A stretch of DNA of 64,000 bases from positions 9,623,622 to 9,687,621 of the forward strand of contig NC_052675.1 in assembly GCF_016802725.1 (NCBI RefSeq), read 5' to 3'. The position numbers were made by a program, and so were the translations under genes. This DNA is from Solenopsis invicta. Taxonomy: Eukaryota > Arthropoda > Insecta > Hymenoptera > Formicidae. Below are positions 12,753-24,900 of this stretch, one piece after another (within the stretch, counting starts at the first letter, position 1; the number at the start of each line of letters is the position of its first letter). A model generated the notes under the pieces. That model ran no database searches. It was not told where the DNA came from and was given only the letters and a program-made list of their open reading frames with translations.

Positions 12753-15700
12753 ATGGTGTCTCTGAGTGACATTCGACCTCTTTTGCATACCGCAAGACTG
12801 TTTGGATGTGGACTTTTACTCGTTAAGGAGGACGATATCGTAATAATGAAATACGGCACTATTTACTCGGCCCTGTTTGCATTCCTGTACGCCAGTCTCT
12901 GCGTCGCGAACTTTTACATGCTCCGCTGGGACGACGTGCTCGGACCGAGGCTGTTGACTCTCACCGTGGTGAGGACTGGTCTTTCGTATGCCTGCGTATT
13001 CAGTGACATCGCGATGACATTCTGGTATAATTGGAAGATACGAGCTGCACTTTCACATTTACGCATCTTTGATAGAGCGACGAAATACAAAGAGCCTAAA
13101 CACCCCTACAGGATACGTTACATCTGTTGGGCATTGGCCTTCGTTATTTTGTCGTTTTGGTCAATAGTCGGATATATAACGTTCTGGTGAGTATTAATCA
13201 TTTTTATATAAACAAATATCGATAATATAATATACACACGCTTATTACGATTACACGAAAAATTTATTTAATTATAATATTTCCTTACAGTAAGATATGA
13301 TAAGAATGACATGACGCGTCATATAAAAATATATACATAAATGAGTTTTATTCTGTATATTCTGCAATTTATTTTAAACTAATATAATGATGATTAATTT
13401 ATCACGTAATAATTCCGATATACAACAATATTAAATATGATGATATCAGATAATTTTACTCTAAATTCTTTGGAGTGAAATCTCACTCTAATAATTACAT
13501 TATAAACTAAATTAATTACTAATTAATAATAAACAAAAAAGTCAGGATTAGATATCGAGAAGATAGGGATAGAATTGACATTGGAACATAATTATTTCAC
13601 ATATACCCTTATTATTCTTCCCATCGTATTACGATTACACTCATTAGCACTTTCGTTATTTGCAGCGTCGAGCGAAAAGATTCCGTGTTCAACGGTGTAA
13701 CCTATGCAATTGTTAACGCGACGCTGTCGATGCAACTGATGACGTTCGCCAGCCTGTCATCCCTTCTATACGAAAGATTCCGCCGTCTTTGTGAATTATT
13801 GCTGTTGCCTGAAGGTAGATTAGTTGCCAAAAATGGTATGTCTCTCGCGTTTATTGATACGCTAATATAATTTGTTGATGCTACATTTTTATTTATATCG
13901 CTTTACATTTGTATAATACACTCTTAAAAATCTTTAGCCACTAATCATTTATACGCAAAGATGGTGAAAGTAAAAAGGAATGAAACTTGATCAAGGAAAA
14001 GAAAGATTTGTTCATACAACTCTTTTAAATATAAAAAAAAAAATTTAATAATATGGAGTCATTATCCCCTAATTTTAAATCCTCTAATTATTCTATTTTT
14101 GCTAGTTTTCCTTTAAGTTTTTTGTTTTATAGAAATATGCTACATGTTATCATTAGCATTTACTGTCTGCGTGCCGACACGCCTGCTTTCCCACGCGGTT
14201 TGACCGATGAAGATAGAACAACCCTGAGGATCGAAGTCCTAGAAAATAAATAACGACGTTGACTTGTCGCTCATTTTAAATGCGAATAAACAGATCTCTC
14301 GATAAAATAACGGAAGTAAATTTGATTAACGTCCTGTAAAATTAGAGGGAGACGTTATCTTTACAAGACATATTCGAGATATTAATAATAATGTCTCCAT
14401 ACATTTATAAAACTCATTCTTTTACATGAGCGAAGTCTGTAATATGACGCTATGATAAAACTGCAACACTGAAATTTTTCACAAGTTTTATATAAGTGAA
14501 ACGTACAGAGAGATAATTCTTTAAGTGAACAAACCGTTTCTAATGCTCAAGAATAATCATACGCGATATTGTGCTGTTTTTAAACAGATGGCAAAATCAT
14601 GGTAGTGGACCGATCGGGCAAGCAGTTTCGTTTGCAGGAAGTGTGGTGGTTGCACTCGTGTCTCACCAACGCGACCGAGATGATAAACTCGGTGTACGCG
14701 ATGCAGCTTTTGCTGTGGATCTCTAGTATGTCTTTCAATACACTTACACGCATCTATACGATTAACGATAACGGCGCGATCTCGCAACCTCTGCTGATGG
14801 TGAGAGAAATTTTATTGGTGTCCGCTTGCGTGACAAATCTGCTGATCATTACCATCGTCTGTCACGTGACTGCGGATCAAGTAAGTTGATTTATATTTTT
14901 GAGCAAGACGGATCTCTCGCTACAATGATTAGACGAGTTTATCTCTTGTTTCTTTTTCAAAGGCTAACCGCGTTGGCAAGATCGCCTTTACACCGTCGTC
15001 AGCCATTCTTATCAAAAGAAATTTTACGCAGGTAAAAATTTTGCTAATTTAGTCTACTCTAACATAAAAAAAACAATTTTTTTATTTAATATATATATAT
15101 ATATATATATGAATTTAATTGTTCATTAAAGCATTCATTAAAATCTTATAGAAGATATAATTTGTACTGATATTCTAATGAATTTCTTAAACAGTATCGC
15201 ACACAATTAATTAATTGGGCAATTAATAAACGTAATTAACTTATTTTGATTGCAAATATTTCCAGTTTTCACCATTTGTATTAAATTTGATTTTTGACTA
15301 ATTATTAAAATAAGAAATAAAAATAAAGTAATAAAAAAAATAAAATAAGAAAATAATTATAAAGAATATAAAATAGAAATTTCTTTTTTAGTAGTTTTGC
15401 CTTGGGCAGCTAACTTTTACATTTAATATTCATTAAATATTAATATTAATTAAAATAAATATTTGTTAAATAATTGCAGGATTGCAATGTGGAGGCTGTG
15501 ACCTACTTCCAATTACGACAAGTACATTTCTTTGCCTCTTATGGAATCATACGCATCGATCTTCCATTACTTCTTTCGGTGAGTTCTGAGAAAAATAATG
15601 CAAGTAAATCAATTTCTGTATTAAAATAGAAAATATATATCAGAAACACTTTTACATAGTACGACAAAGATAAAAAGCAGTAATTGTGTCTGAAACGTGG

Positions 15701-15855
15701 CAGTTTACGTTTGAAACGTTTACTTAAGCCTCCGCTGCACAAAATCGTTTAGAAGATTGTTTATATTTTCATAATTTTTTTATTCGTTTATCTTTTCGCA
15801 GATAGCCTCTGGTATAACTACGTATCTGGTGATCCTTCATACCGCTAATGTTTAG
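12753..15855 (+). CDS. Gustatory receptor (insect 7tm_7 family), six exons
   Basis: This is probably a ligand-gated chemoreceptor of the plasma membrane of taste neurons; the ligand is unknown. Exons: 12753-13186, 13666-13835, 14588-14880, 14963-15031, 15480-15578, 15802-15855. They join in phase into a 372-residue protein, a normal length for the family. Hydrophobic membrane segments alternate along the chain. Exon 2 has the family-like stretch LSSLLYERFRRL. The last exons carry FFASYGIIRIDLPLLLS and then TTYLVIL, matching the C-terminal TY..... signature of gustatory receptors, although the usual Q-F after it is replaced by HTANV and a stop. The two phase-0 introns near the C-terminus also fit the family. 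The start at 12753 gives a typical N-terminus (RPLLHTARLFG). I cannot assign a subfamily. No stop codon or frame break is seen, so the gene looks intact. Confidence 0.88.
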
Positions 15856-17083
15856 CGGTACTTTCAGAGAGATCTCAATGCATCCGTGCGATCGATCGAT
15901 CGGTTTATCATCCCCGCTAATTCCATCCTCATCTTTCTTCGCTTACGGATCGGCTGTTTACGGATCGAAAGAAAAAGTCACAAAATCTTTCTTTTTTCAA
16001 CGTGAAAGGTAAATGCATACAATAAAAAAAAGTACAATATTTCTTTCGATTTATTTTTGACATCATTCAGACAATTACATAGAGAAGAACAATTTGTAGC
16101 AGAACACTTACGAAATTCGGCTTGTCGTTTTGCGTTGAGCATGTCGTCGCTACGTTAATAGATAAAGCACATTTTTTACAGATCGAACACGGCGATACAA
16201 TCGACGAGGAAGGATGATGGATGTTGTAAAACGGCCGGTATAATTTTTTCCAGTGTATAATTATATAGTATGTTAAAAGCCATAAAACTAATTGGCTAAA
16301 ATATTTTTTTTATATCACTTATCAGTCGATTTAATTAGAAAAACGAGTATCAATTTTCTAAATGAATTTTAGTTGAACGTGTTTCAATTTCTTAAAATAA
16401 AAATGAACGTTTTATAAAAAAATATCTCTTATTTCGATATTATAATATATTTCAATTATTTTCCTCATGATGTTTCTCGTAGATAGACGGAGGCTGGAGG
16501 CAGATGTTAGATGTGTACATTTACATGCAATAAAGTAATGAATCATTATCTGTAGGAAAAGTGTTTATACGATATTTTAGTGCGTTATTTTATATGACCT
16601 TTTTTTTCAGATACTTTCTAAATAAAATTTTAAGTCTGTGTTTGGATTTTTCTATATTTTTCAGGAATTAAAGTATTGCACACAAAGCAATACTTTGAAT
16701 AAATGAATTGCAAATGACTCGTTGGTTAATTCAATTTATTCTAAATTGTACTTAATATTATAATTTTATTGTATGTTCTATTTTAGTGTTAGTAATTGGC
16801 AGCAGCTATCGTAAACACAAAATTCTAAAACATTCAGAATAATAATTTGAATCTATTAATTTATTTTTAATAAGAATAAAATCAAAATATAGATGTATAT
16901 TGTAAAATAGTAATCGGATTTAATTCGTTTTTTTTACAATATTTTTTTTTTAAATAAACGCAGAAGATCACAGGTTGATGAAAGGAGGCATTGATGAAAC
17001 TGTACATCAAGAGAATATCTCAAGCAATGATCAACGTAATTGTGCGAACACCGTCAGCTATATTCGGAATTTCTACACAAACG
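15856..17083. other. 3' flank of the receptor and AT-rich spacer
   Basis: A likely poly(A) signal AATAAA lies at 16021-16026, about 165 bp after the receptor stop. A short perfect hairpin (AAAGTATTGC pairing with GCAATACTTT) lies at about 16670-16697. No protein gene is recognised. Confidence 0.5.
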
Positions 17084-17112
17084 TATAAAGGAAATAAAGG
17101 TGCCGCTAAACA
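17084..17112 (+). promoter_or_regulatory. Candidate TATA/initiator promoter of the GPCR gene
   Basis: TATAAAG at 17084-17090 is followed 28 bp later by an initiator-like CAGTC (A at 17112), within the usual insect spacing. A GC-richer leader follows, and the GPCR start codon is 389 bp downstream. This is prediction from motifs only. A 94-codon frame overlaps it (16991-17275), resembles nothing I know and is probably chance. Confidence 0.35.
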
Positions 17113-17500
17113 GTCTCGTGCGCGCGTCTGCTCGGACCGCGTTTCAAACTGCATGGTGCCGCGACTCCGGCGGCTACTCCAAGTAGCTACCACCGCGAAT
17201 CCTTTCCTCGCTCGTTTCAAGCTCGATGCCAATAAAAGCTATTCTGCGAACGTAAAGTGTCGGAAGTGCGAGTAGTTAAACCACATTGTGCGCATCTGTC
17301 AAGACTCGTACCTCTGTGACACGAAAACTCCCTCGTTTCTTTCGCATTCGAAAAGAAAATCGTTGAATTTCCATCGTCCGTATTAAGAGCAGCGCCGTAA
17401 AAATCTCTTCTCTCGTGTAACGTTATTTTCTTTTTTAATATTTTTTTGCGCGAAGTCTATCTGATCTTGGTTGATTTAAAATCCAGTCGTATAAGACTAT

Positions 17501-20500
17501 ATGAATATCACGATGATAGCGAACAAGACTGTGCCATCGAAAATCGATAATGTGATCAAGACAATGTGGACTCTTTACGATTACTTTCACGGAAGCTATA
17601 AGGACTACCTGTTGATTATTCTCTACGCACCAACTGTACTGATTGGTGTGATAGCTAACATTTTTGTGATAATAATGGTCTGCAAGTATCATTTAAAGAG
17701 GTATGTCATTATGTGTACGTTCTTGATTAAGTAAGTCCAGACTATCCAAAGTGTTTTGATTACAAATTATTCGACGTCTGATGTCACTGGTAAGAAAACA
17801 AAGCAAGTGCGAATTTAACATCTATATCCTTTGAATTTTTATATTTTTATAAACTGAGGGTATATTGCGCTGTTAAATTTCTGAATTTTCGAATTGTTGT
17901 AGTTTCAAACTCTTTTAAGAGAAATAGAGAGCTGGTAAAAACAGTTATCAAGCTATATTATAAATTTTTATTTTTTATCAAATTGGGGACCAGATTTACA
18001 TTGGCATTGGTATGTTATATTCCCGGGATGTGAAATAAATATAGCACCGAATAGTCGAATCTCTTAAGACAACGAAATTAGAGAGATCCCCAGTGGCTCA
18101 TTGTGATCTTACTGTGTACGCAACTTCCGTGCTTCTTCGCGTAGGAGAATTCGCGAATTTCTGGTTGAAAAATAATCGTAGAGATACTACCGGCAGCTGC
18201 TACATACGTTCGACCATTATGAATGCATCGCGGATAGTTTATTTGCAGGATACGATATGCTACGCCGCGTATATGAGTCGCGGAAATAAGCGACCACGGA
18301 TATATACAGCTTCGTGAAATACCTAAGCAGTTACGAGCACTGCGCCAAAATATATATTTTTTGTTAGAGAAATAATAATCTACATCTTCTCCGCAGTTGG
18401 GATTAGACGAACTTTCTTCTTTGAAGATTAATGCTTCTGCCAAATGTAACACGAACATCGTGTTAAATATATATACGAACGTTATTTATTAAATGTTTTT
18501 AACAAAAACACCTTTTCAATAAATTCTACATTGTTTTTCTCGTGTAACAAATTAATTTACACGGATTATCATCATCATATTTATTGTTAAACATTTTACT
18601 TTACGTATTTATTTTGATGGTCCAACATATTTTCATATCTCTATCTAGCTAAATTTTTAGATATTTCGGCAAAATCGTTCTTTCCATGTATAAATAAACT
18701 TAAATGTATAAATATAAAAATAAATCTGGGGGGGGGGAGAGACAGACACACGAACTTTTGTTTATGTGTATAAATAAAGGTACAATAAATTTTTTACAGC
18801 GTTACATACTATTTTGTGATTAATCTGTCCGTGGCTGATTTATTGGTTGCTATAATATGTATGCCAATGACAATCAGCCAGGAAATATCGATGTCATGGA
18901 ATCAAAGTGAATTTCTGTGTAAACTGACCTCTTATCTGCAAAGTAAGTATTTTTACATTGGAAAGCTCTAAAAAATTGACCGCCCTTATTTAATCCGATC
19001 ACATTTCAAATATTATTATTTGGATGTACTGTAATTTTATTATGTGTAAATATTATTACAAATATATTGCTGATCTCTTAATCATTTTCTGTAATCGAAT
19101 ATTATCTGTATGTCGCTTATTTATACGAAAAAACGTTGTGAACACAAGTGATTATTTGATTAAAATGGAAATTTATATATGTAACGCATATAAATATATA
19201 TATATATATATATAAATTTCTCAATTGTACAACTCATGTTTGCAACAGGTGTGAGTGTTACCGCCTCGATATACACTATTATGGCTATGAGCATCGATAG
19301 ATACCTAGCCATAAGGAATCCCATGACTCTCCGCTGCATATGTAGTCAGAGGAACATTATTCTCGTTATTATAACTATCTGGCTTGCGTCCATGACTTTT
19401 TTAATTACGATCTATGGAGCGGTAAGTCTAAATCTAATGCTGAGCCTGCGTGTTGATTGAATTAACTGGCGAAAATTAATTGAAAATGATTAAGTCTAAT
19501 ATATGATACACTTGCATATGCGATATTACGAGTTTCATCTCTTTCTCACAGATGAGATTGCAGAATCCAATGGCGGATGTCATTGAATACTGGAACAAGA
19601 ATGTGAAAAGTGAGAATTTCTCGACGGCCATTGAGAATTTCTCGCGCAATGCCACCTCTTCGATACCACCAGATTTCAATATGTGCATAGAGGATCTCAC
19701 GTCATTAGGAATCAGGCAAGATGTCTTTGGCAACGTATACTTCCTGTTCTGTACCGTAATTCCATGTAAGTTTATCGATAGATATATGGATATCTATAGG
19801 ATACACACACACACACACACATTTTTATTGTTCCCCTATAGAATTACAAGAACTCTCGCTTTACGTCATACATTTTTCACATAACATATTATCAGATTCT
19901 CACATATGCAAAAGAAATTTTAATAATACAAATCTTAATTTACAACCTACTCATTATCAGACAACGTCTAAAATCATAAGACGTCTCAAAGACATCTTAA
20001 AGACACTTCGCAAAAATAGTTTTAGAAACACCTTATGACCCAATTTTGGACTTTGTACTGTTTAGATAAATTTAAATTTAACTTCATAGACACTTGCGCG
20101 CGCGTTTGCTTATGCGTCTCCTATTTCAACTGTTTCTATGCACAATGCCGAGTAAAGGCGATTGAACTGATATTGACTTGTTATTTCTACTAAACAAGAG
20201 CAGTAGGTTACTTTTTTTTTAAATTCTGATACATTTGCAGAAACACGTGACTAGAACACATACTATGCAAAATTATCTATCTTTTTCATGTTTTTGTTTC
20301 CTTTAGACATTTTTTTATTATGTGCTTAGGTCTCGTTGTATTATTGGCATACTCAATGATTGGTTTCACTCTTTGGTCTAAAAAGCCACCGTTTGATTAT
20401 GACAACAGGGAAAGCGTCAGCTCGCGACAGGTCAGATTAATAAACGATTTAAAAAAAAGTTTTTTGTTTACTTACTTACTAACAAAAGTTTGTTAAATTA

Positions 20501-22188
20501 GCAATTATTTTAAAGTTCTTTTTTAAGGACAGCCAAATGCCGAAAGTACGCAGAATTCATTATCTTCTGTTCACAGGGCTCCAGATTACGACAGGACAGA
20601 AAACGCGTTGCCCTGATGCTATTATTTCTGGCTATACTCTTTGCTGTTTGCTGGCTGCCTTATAATATTATCAAATATTTGCTCGATCTCGGTATTTTTG
20701 GTAAATACGATCTCGTAAAAATCTGTGTTTTTCAAAGATAATACGGATTAATTAATTAATTTAATTTCTCATACGCTTCTTTGTTTTTGCAGAACCGTCG
20801 ACAAACAACACGTTAAGCAATGCACTAAAGTACTTCCTGTTTCTGGGACATGCAAACAGCGCCTTGAACCCCGTAGTCTATTGCTGGATGACACGTGGTT
20901 TTCGTCAGAATTTCTCGAGGATTTTTCGTTGCATCTACAATCGAGTCTCTAGTCGTATCTCTAGTCGCGTCTCTAACGTGTCGCACCATGATCCTTCCCG
21001 AAGAGTAAATTAATTATAAAAACGTATTTTTTCCATACTCAATTTTGCTATAAGATGTTGAAATAATTGTTTAAAGCAAAATCTTTGTCTTCCTAAATGA
21101 ATACCGAATCAATAAGAGATACGCGCATGCATCTCTCCAAACATTATACTTTTAGAAATATTTCTATAAAAAATCTTTATTGAGTTTTCTAAAATAAATG
21201 CTTAATAATTAGATGGTTCGATACGCGATAAAGAAAGAACTTACATTTTAAATTGGAAATGGAAGTTGCGCTGCGATTGACATAGATTTCTTAAAAACAA
21301 ATAAAATTTTTTCTCGTCTTGTGACATGTATGAATTCGTTCCTTTGATTACTTTTGATATTGTTGCAGAATGCGATGACGATCACTGACGACAATATGCA
21401 ACACATCCCAATGTATTGGCGAAGGCTGGTAAGAATCCGCAGAAATGCTATTTTGGTACGCCAGCACAAACGAATCGGGTATTTAAGTAACAGTGATGAT
21501 AAAGATATTAAATTGAGAAACATCTATGATGTTTCGAACGCACAGATTGATCGACCGGAGAACAACGACAAGAAAGATCTACAGCAAAGTAACGACAAAA
21601 GTGAATTAGAGACTAGCAGGGTTGGGTAAGTTAATACATTTTTTTTTTTAACTAAATTAAGTTAATGGTTTATAAAATGAATGAAAATAGTTACATTAAA
21701 AGTTACATGAACAAAAAACTAACTAGTTAAAAGTTACGTTAAGAGTAAATTAACTTTAATTAAATTAGAAATTAATTTTTGAATAACATTATTCATATTA
21801 AATTCCAAAATCGTAATTTTGTAAAGTTAAATTACTCAAAACAATTATAATATGGATCAACAAACTTAATATTTTATTTGTAAATTAAGTTTGTGTAATA
21901 TAACAAAGAAATCTTATTTCTTATATGAGAATATATTTTTCTTTTACATTTTTTTTTATATATAGATAAATTTTTAACTTGGGGAAAAAGTTAATGAATT
22001 AAAGTTAATGTGTTTCAAAAATAACTAGTTAGAGTTAAAAATTGAATCAGTAAAAAATTAACTAAGTTAAGTTAGAAGTCATTAACTTTTATTAATTAAC
22101 TTTTAACTCTCTAACTAGTTACTACCCAACCCTGGAGACTATACAGCCAAAACCGAGCACCTTGTGTACCACAGACGGACAACATTAA
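17501..22188 (+). CDS. Class A (rhodopsin-type) neuropeptide-like GPCR, eight or nine exons
   Basis: This is a seven-helix receptor that would couple a peptide ligand to G proteins at the neuronal surface. Exons: 17501-17700, 18800-18942, 19249-19421, 19552-19765, 20330-20430, 20577-20700, 20793-21004, then 21369 onward; all phases agree. Landmarks: NLSVADLLV in TM2, DRY at residues 131-133, CWLP at 302-305 in TM6, NPVVY at 344-348 in TM7, and NxS/T glycosylation sites at the N-terminus and in a long second extracellular loop. The overall pattern resembles the orexin/allatotropin/trissin/SIFamide receptor group; I cannot choose among these. Exon 7 could also end at its own stop (21011-21013). 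Using GTAAAT there adds a charged tail from 21369. That tail either stops at 21629 inside an inserted MITE (475 residues) or continues by splicing from 21625 to 22119 and ends at 22188 (497 residues). The end drawn here is the spliced version. Confidence 0.85.
21617..22134. mobile_element. hAT-type MITE inside the last GPCR exon
   Basis: The element is 518 bp and non-coding. Its termini are CAGGGTTGGGTAA on the left and, inverted, TTACTACCCAACCCTG on the right. It is flanked by 8-bp direct repeats GAGACTAG (21609-21616) and GAGACTAT (22135-22142), which match at 7 of 8 bases; 8-bp duplications are the hAT hallmark. The interior is AT-rich, full of GTTAA/TTAAC motifs, and has no transposase. 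It interrupts the GPCR reading frame within the tail and supplies an in-frame TAA at 21627. Confidence 0.9.
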
Positions 22189-23602
22189 TTGTTCCCCTGC
22201 CAATCACCTTTACTCTGGGGAGAGGCATAATTATCAATCTTCTTTAATGAAAGAATTCTTTTCTTTTTTTTATTAAAACTTTATTCTCACAATACGTATA
22301 GCACGCAACGAGTCCGAGCGCTGTCGATAATCGCTGCACAAAGACATTACGACACAATGTATGATACAATGAGATTTGTACACTAAATCGATGACGGATA
22401 TCTGCTAGTGTGCATGCGTGCGTGCGTGCGTGTATGCGTGTATGCGTGTGTCCCGTACGTGTCTATATATTCACGACGTATAAATAAAATATCATAGAAA
22501 AATATGTATGTCATATACTCCGCTATATGGCCCCACATGATTCGTATCGCTTACGTCCTAAGCTCCTACGTTGTTTTTCGCATTCCCACGGGATGATCTC
22601 TGCAATCTCCGCGCAATTGCCCTTTAATTCGCCTCCGTTTTCTCGAAATTAACGTTCATTTTTTCTCATTTATTTTTCTCATAAAGAAGAAATCGATCTT
22701 TTACATGCTGTCGCTTATTGTCGCATTTTTATTATAGAAAAGGCGAGAAACAACGCTCGTCTCTCACTTACCTCTTCGATATCTTATATGGTATAAAAAG
22801 TAATAGTATACGAGGTAGTCATAGTGGTCTTAAAAATCATATTCGCTCGCGAATTTTGGTGTTTTCGAGGTCACTTTTGTGACTGGCGTTCCCGACTATA
22901 CCCGTGGGAATTCGAAATATCGAAAGCACATTGATAGCGTTTATTACTTGCATTTATTTTGTGTAAAATTTGCTTAATTATTTAGGAATCTTGTAGCGTG
23001 AAGCGGCTTGCTTCTCGCACGAGGATGAACGAGCAAACTCTAGGATAGTCTACGACGACTGATTGCTTCTTATCACGGAATCTAACTAACGAAGATTTTC
23101 TTTTAATTTTATCGTGAAATTATCGTTCGCCAAATTACAATATCGGTGACACAAATATATTTAAAAAAATTGATAATTAAATGTAAATATAATTACTACA
23201 AAATGTCGTTTGCATCATAGCAAACCACAAGGCAAATGTATAAAAAATATCGTCGGTCAAATATATAAATACATAATTATAACAATATAAATTTAGAAAA
23301 GCTATAGAAGTGCGATATTTTTCGAAAATGTCGTGTGTGTTTGATGTTCGACGTAAGTTATAAAATAACATTAATCGCAGATTTTCTAGGATCCCATTCG
23401 CAAACTTGTCGTGCACAGAAATCCCCGAGACGTTCGACCGCGTCATCCCTCCAGCAGAAAAGAGATCTTACGCTGAAAAGAGCTCGCGTGCACGACCGAT
23501 TAGCGAATCTCGTCGATAGGAAAGCAAAGCGATCGTCGAGCGACTGTCCCGTCGCTGATCGTCATTTTTCATCCCCCGCGACGCCTCGCACCCGCCTCAC
23601 AC
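22189..23602. other. GPCR 3' flank and Erk7 3' flank
   Basis: AATAAA at 22483-22488 is a likely poly(A) signal for the GPCR. A TGCG/TG microsatellite lies at 22412-22453. A GC-richer segment at 23390-23600 may be Erk7 3' untranslated sequence or one further Erk7 exon, because a good donor (GTGAGT) overlaps the annotated Erk7 stop. No separate gene is recognised. Confidence 0.5.
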
Positions 23603-24868
23603 TCACCACCCTATTGTCCCGTTACAGAGATCCTTGTAAACCGACTCCGCTATCACGCCGTGACTCTGACTGTGACTGTTGAGAAACCTCGACTTGTCGC
23701 ACGTAGTGGACGACCTCCTCTGCCCGACGTAGCCGGAGTCGAGGCTGTGCCTCGCGTGTAACAACCTGCTACCTTGACCGCGCGTCGCACTTTTGACGCG
23801 ATTGTTGGTCGTCGCGGTGTCCGCGACGGCGAACGATCTGTCGAAGTTGTCTTTGCCGCAAGACGTGCGATTTCGCGTTCGGAGATGCTGCTGCGCCAGC
23901 AACGGCACCGTCTGATTCAGATAGTTACGGACGGCCTGAGAATGGCTGCTGTACGGCGATTCCGGACTGCTGACCCCACCTGTCGCGGTCCTGACGTCGG
24001 GAGTCCTGACGACGGTCCTCGCGACGTTGCTGGACTGCCTGATACTGTTCGGACTGTCACTAATCCTGATCAGCTTCGCCGGCATCGTTTTAGGTCGATA
24101 ATTGTCACCGCGGCAATTAACGGACGCCGAGGCGAAGGTCCTCGGCGCCTGTGTGAAGACCTGCTGTCTGCAGGCTCTTCGTGGCTTAGCGCGCTGCGCC
24201 GTTGTTACTAATTGGTTCGATCTGCTTCCGGCACCGTACTAAAATTGAAGAAATTCTGTGAGCACGGAAATAGAATCCCGACGCGAATGTATACACAGCA
24301 GTGTGAACTGAATGCAATCTTGTACGACGATCAGTAAGTTCGACAAAAATAGTGGTTCTTTACATACATGATGAAGACTGAGAAAGGTTTACTGACGCGT
24401 TTAACTCCGCGCCAATGACGCGCTATTGAAAGGCACTCTCTGTTTCGCGCAATAAAATGGTTTGATGCGATCAAAATCATTTTTGCTACCTTACGATGTT
24501 ATTTAAAATTTATTCGTTGTCTCGTCGAGATAATAAAATTATTTAAACGCGACACTTGCCATTACGGCGGAGTTAAACGTTTACACTCAAACGTGTGCGC
24601 CGAACGTGGCGTGCATAAATTAAATTTGAATGCAGTCTACTATAGGTGATGCATGAAATGAGTGATTACAGTACCTACTAAACGCAAATCCCACACGACA
24701 TGCAGCCTGTAATAACAAAATTTACCGTTTACCTTTTAGCACGCAAAGTGACTCTCGAGAAGGGGACGACAAAGCAAACACGGGGAATGCGAAATAAACG
24801 AGAACTAAATGCTCACCATGGCCATCTGATCCGATTGAATGGAGCGCTGGGACTTGGACAGTTGCGAA

Positions 24869-24900
<32 letters not shown>

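Noticed and set aside
14053..14253. 66-codon frame in the gustatory receptor intron 2 (ADTPAFPRGLTDEDRTTLRIEVLENK)
   Set aside because: It has no proper donor after it, and the exon 2 to exon 3 splice already closes in phase without it.
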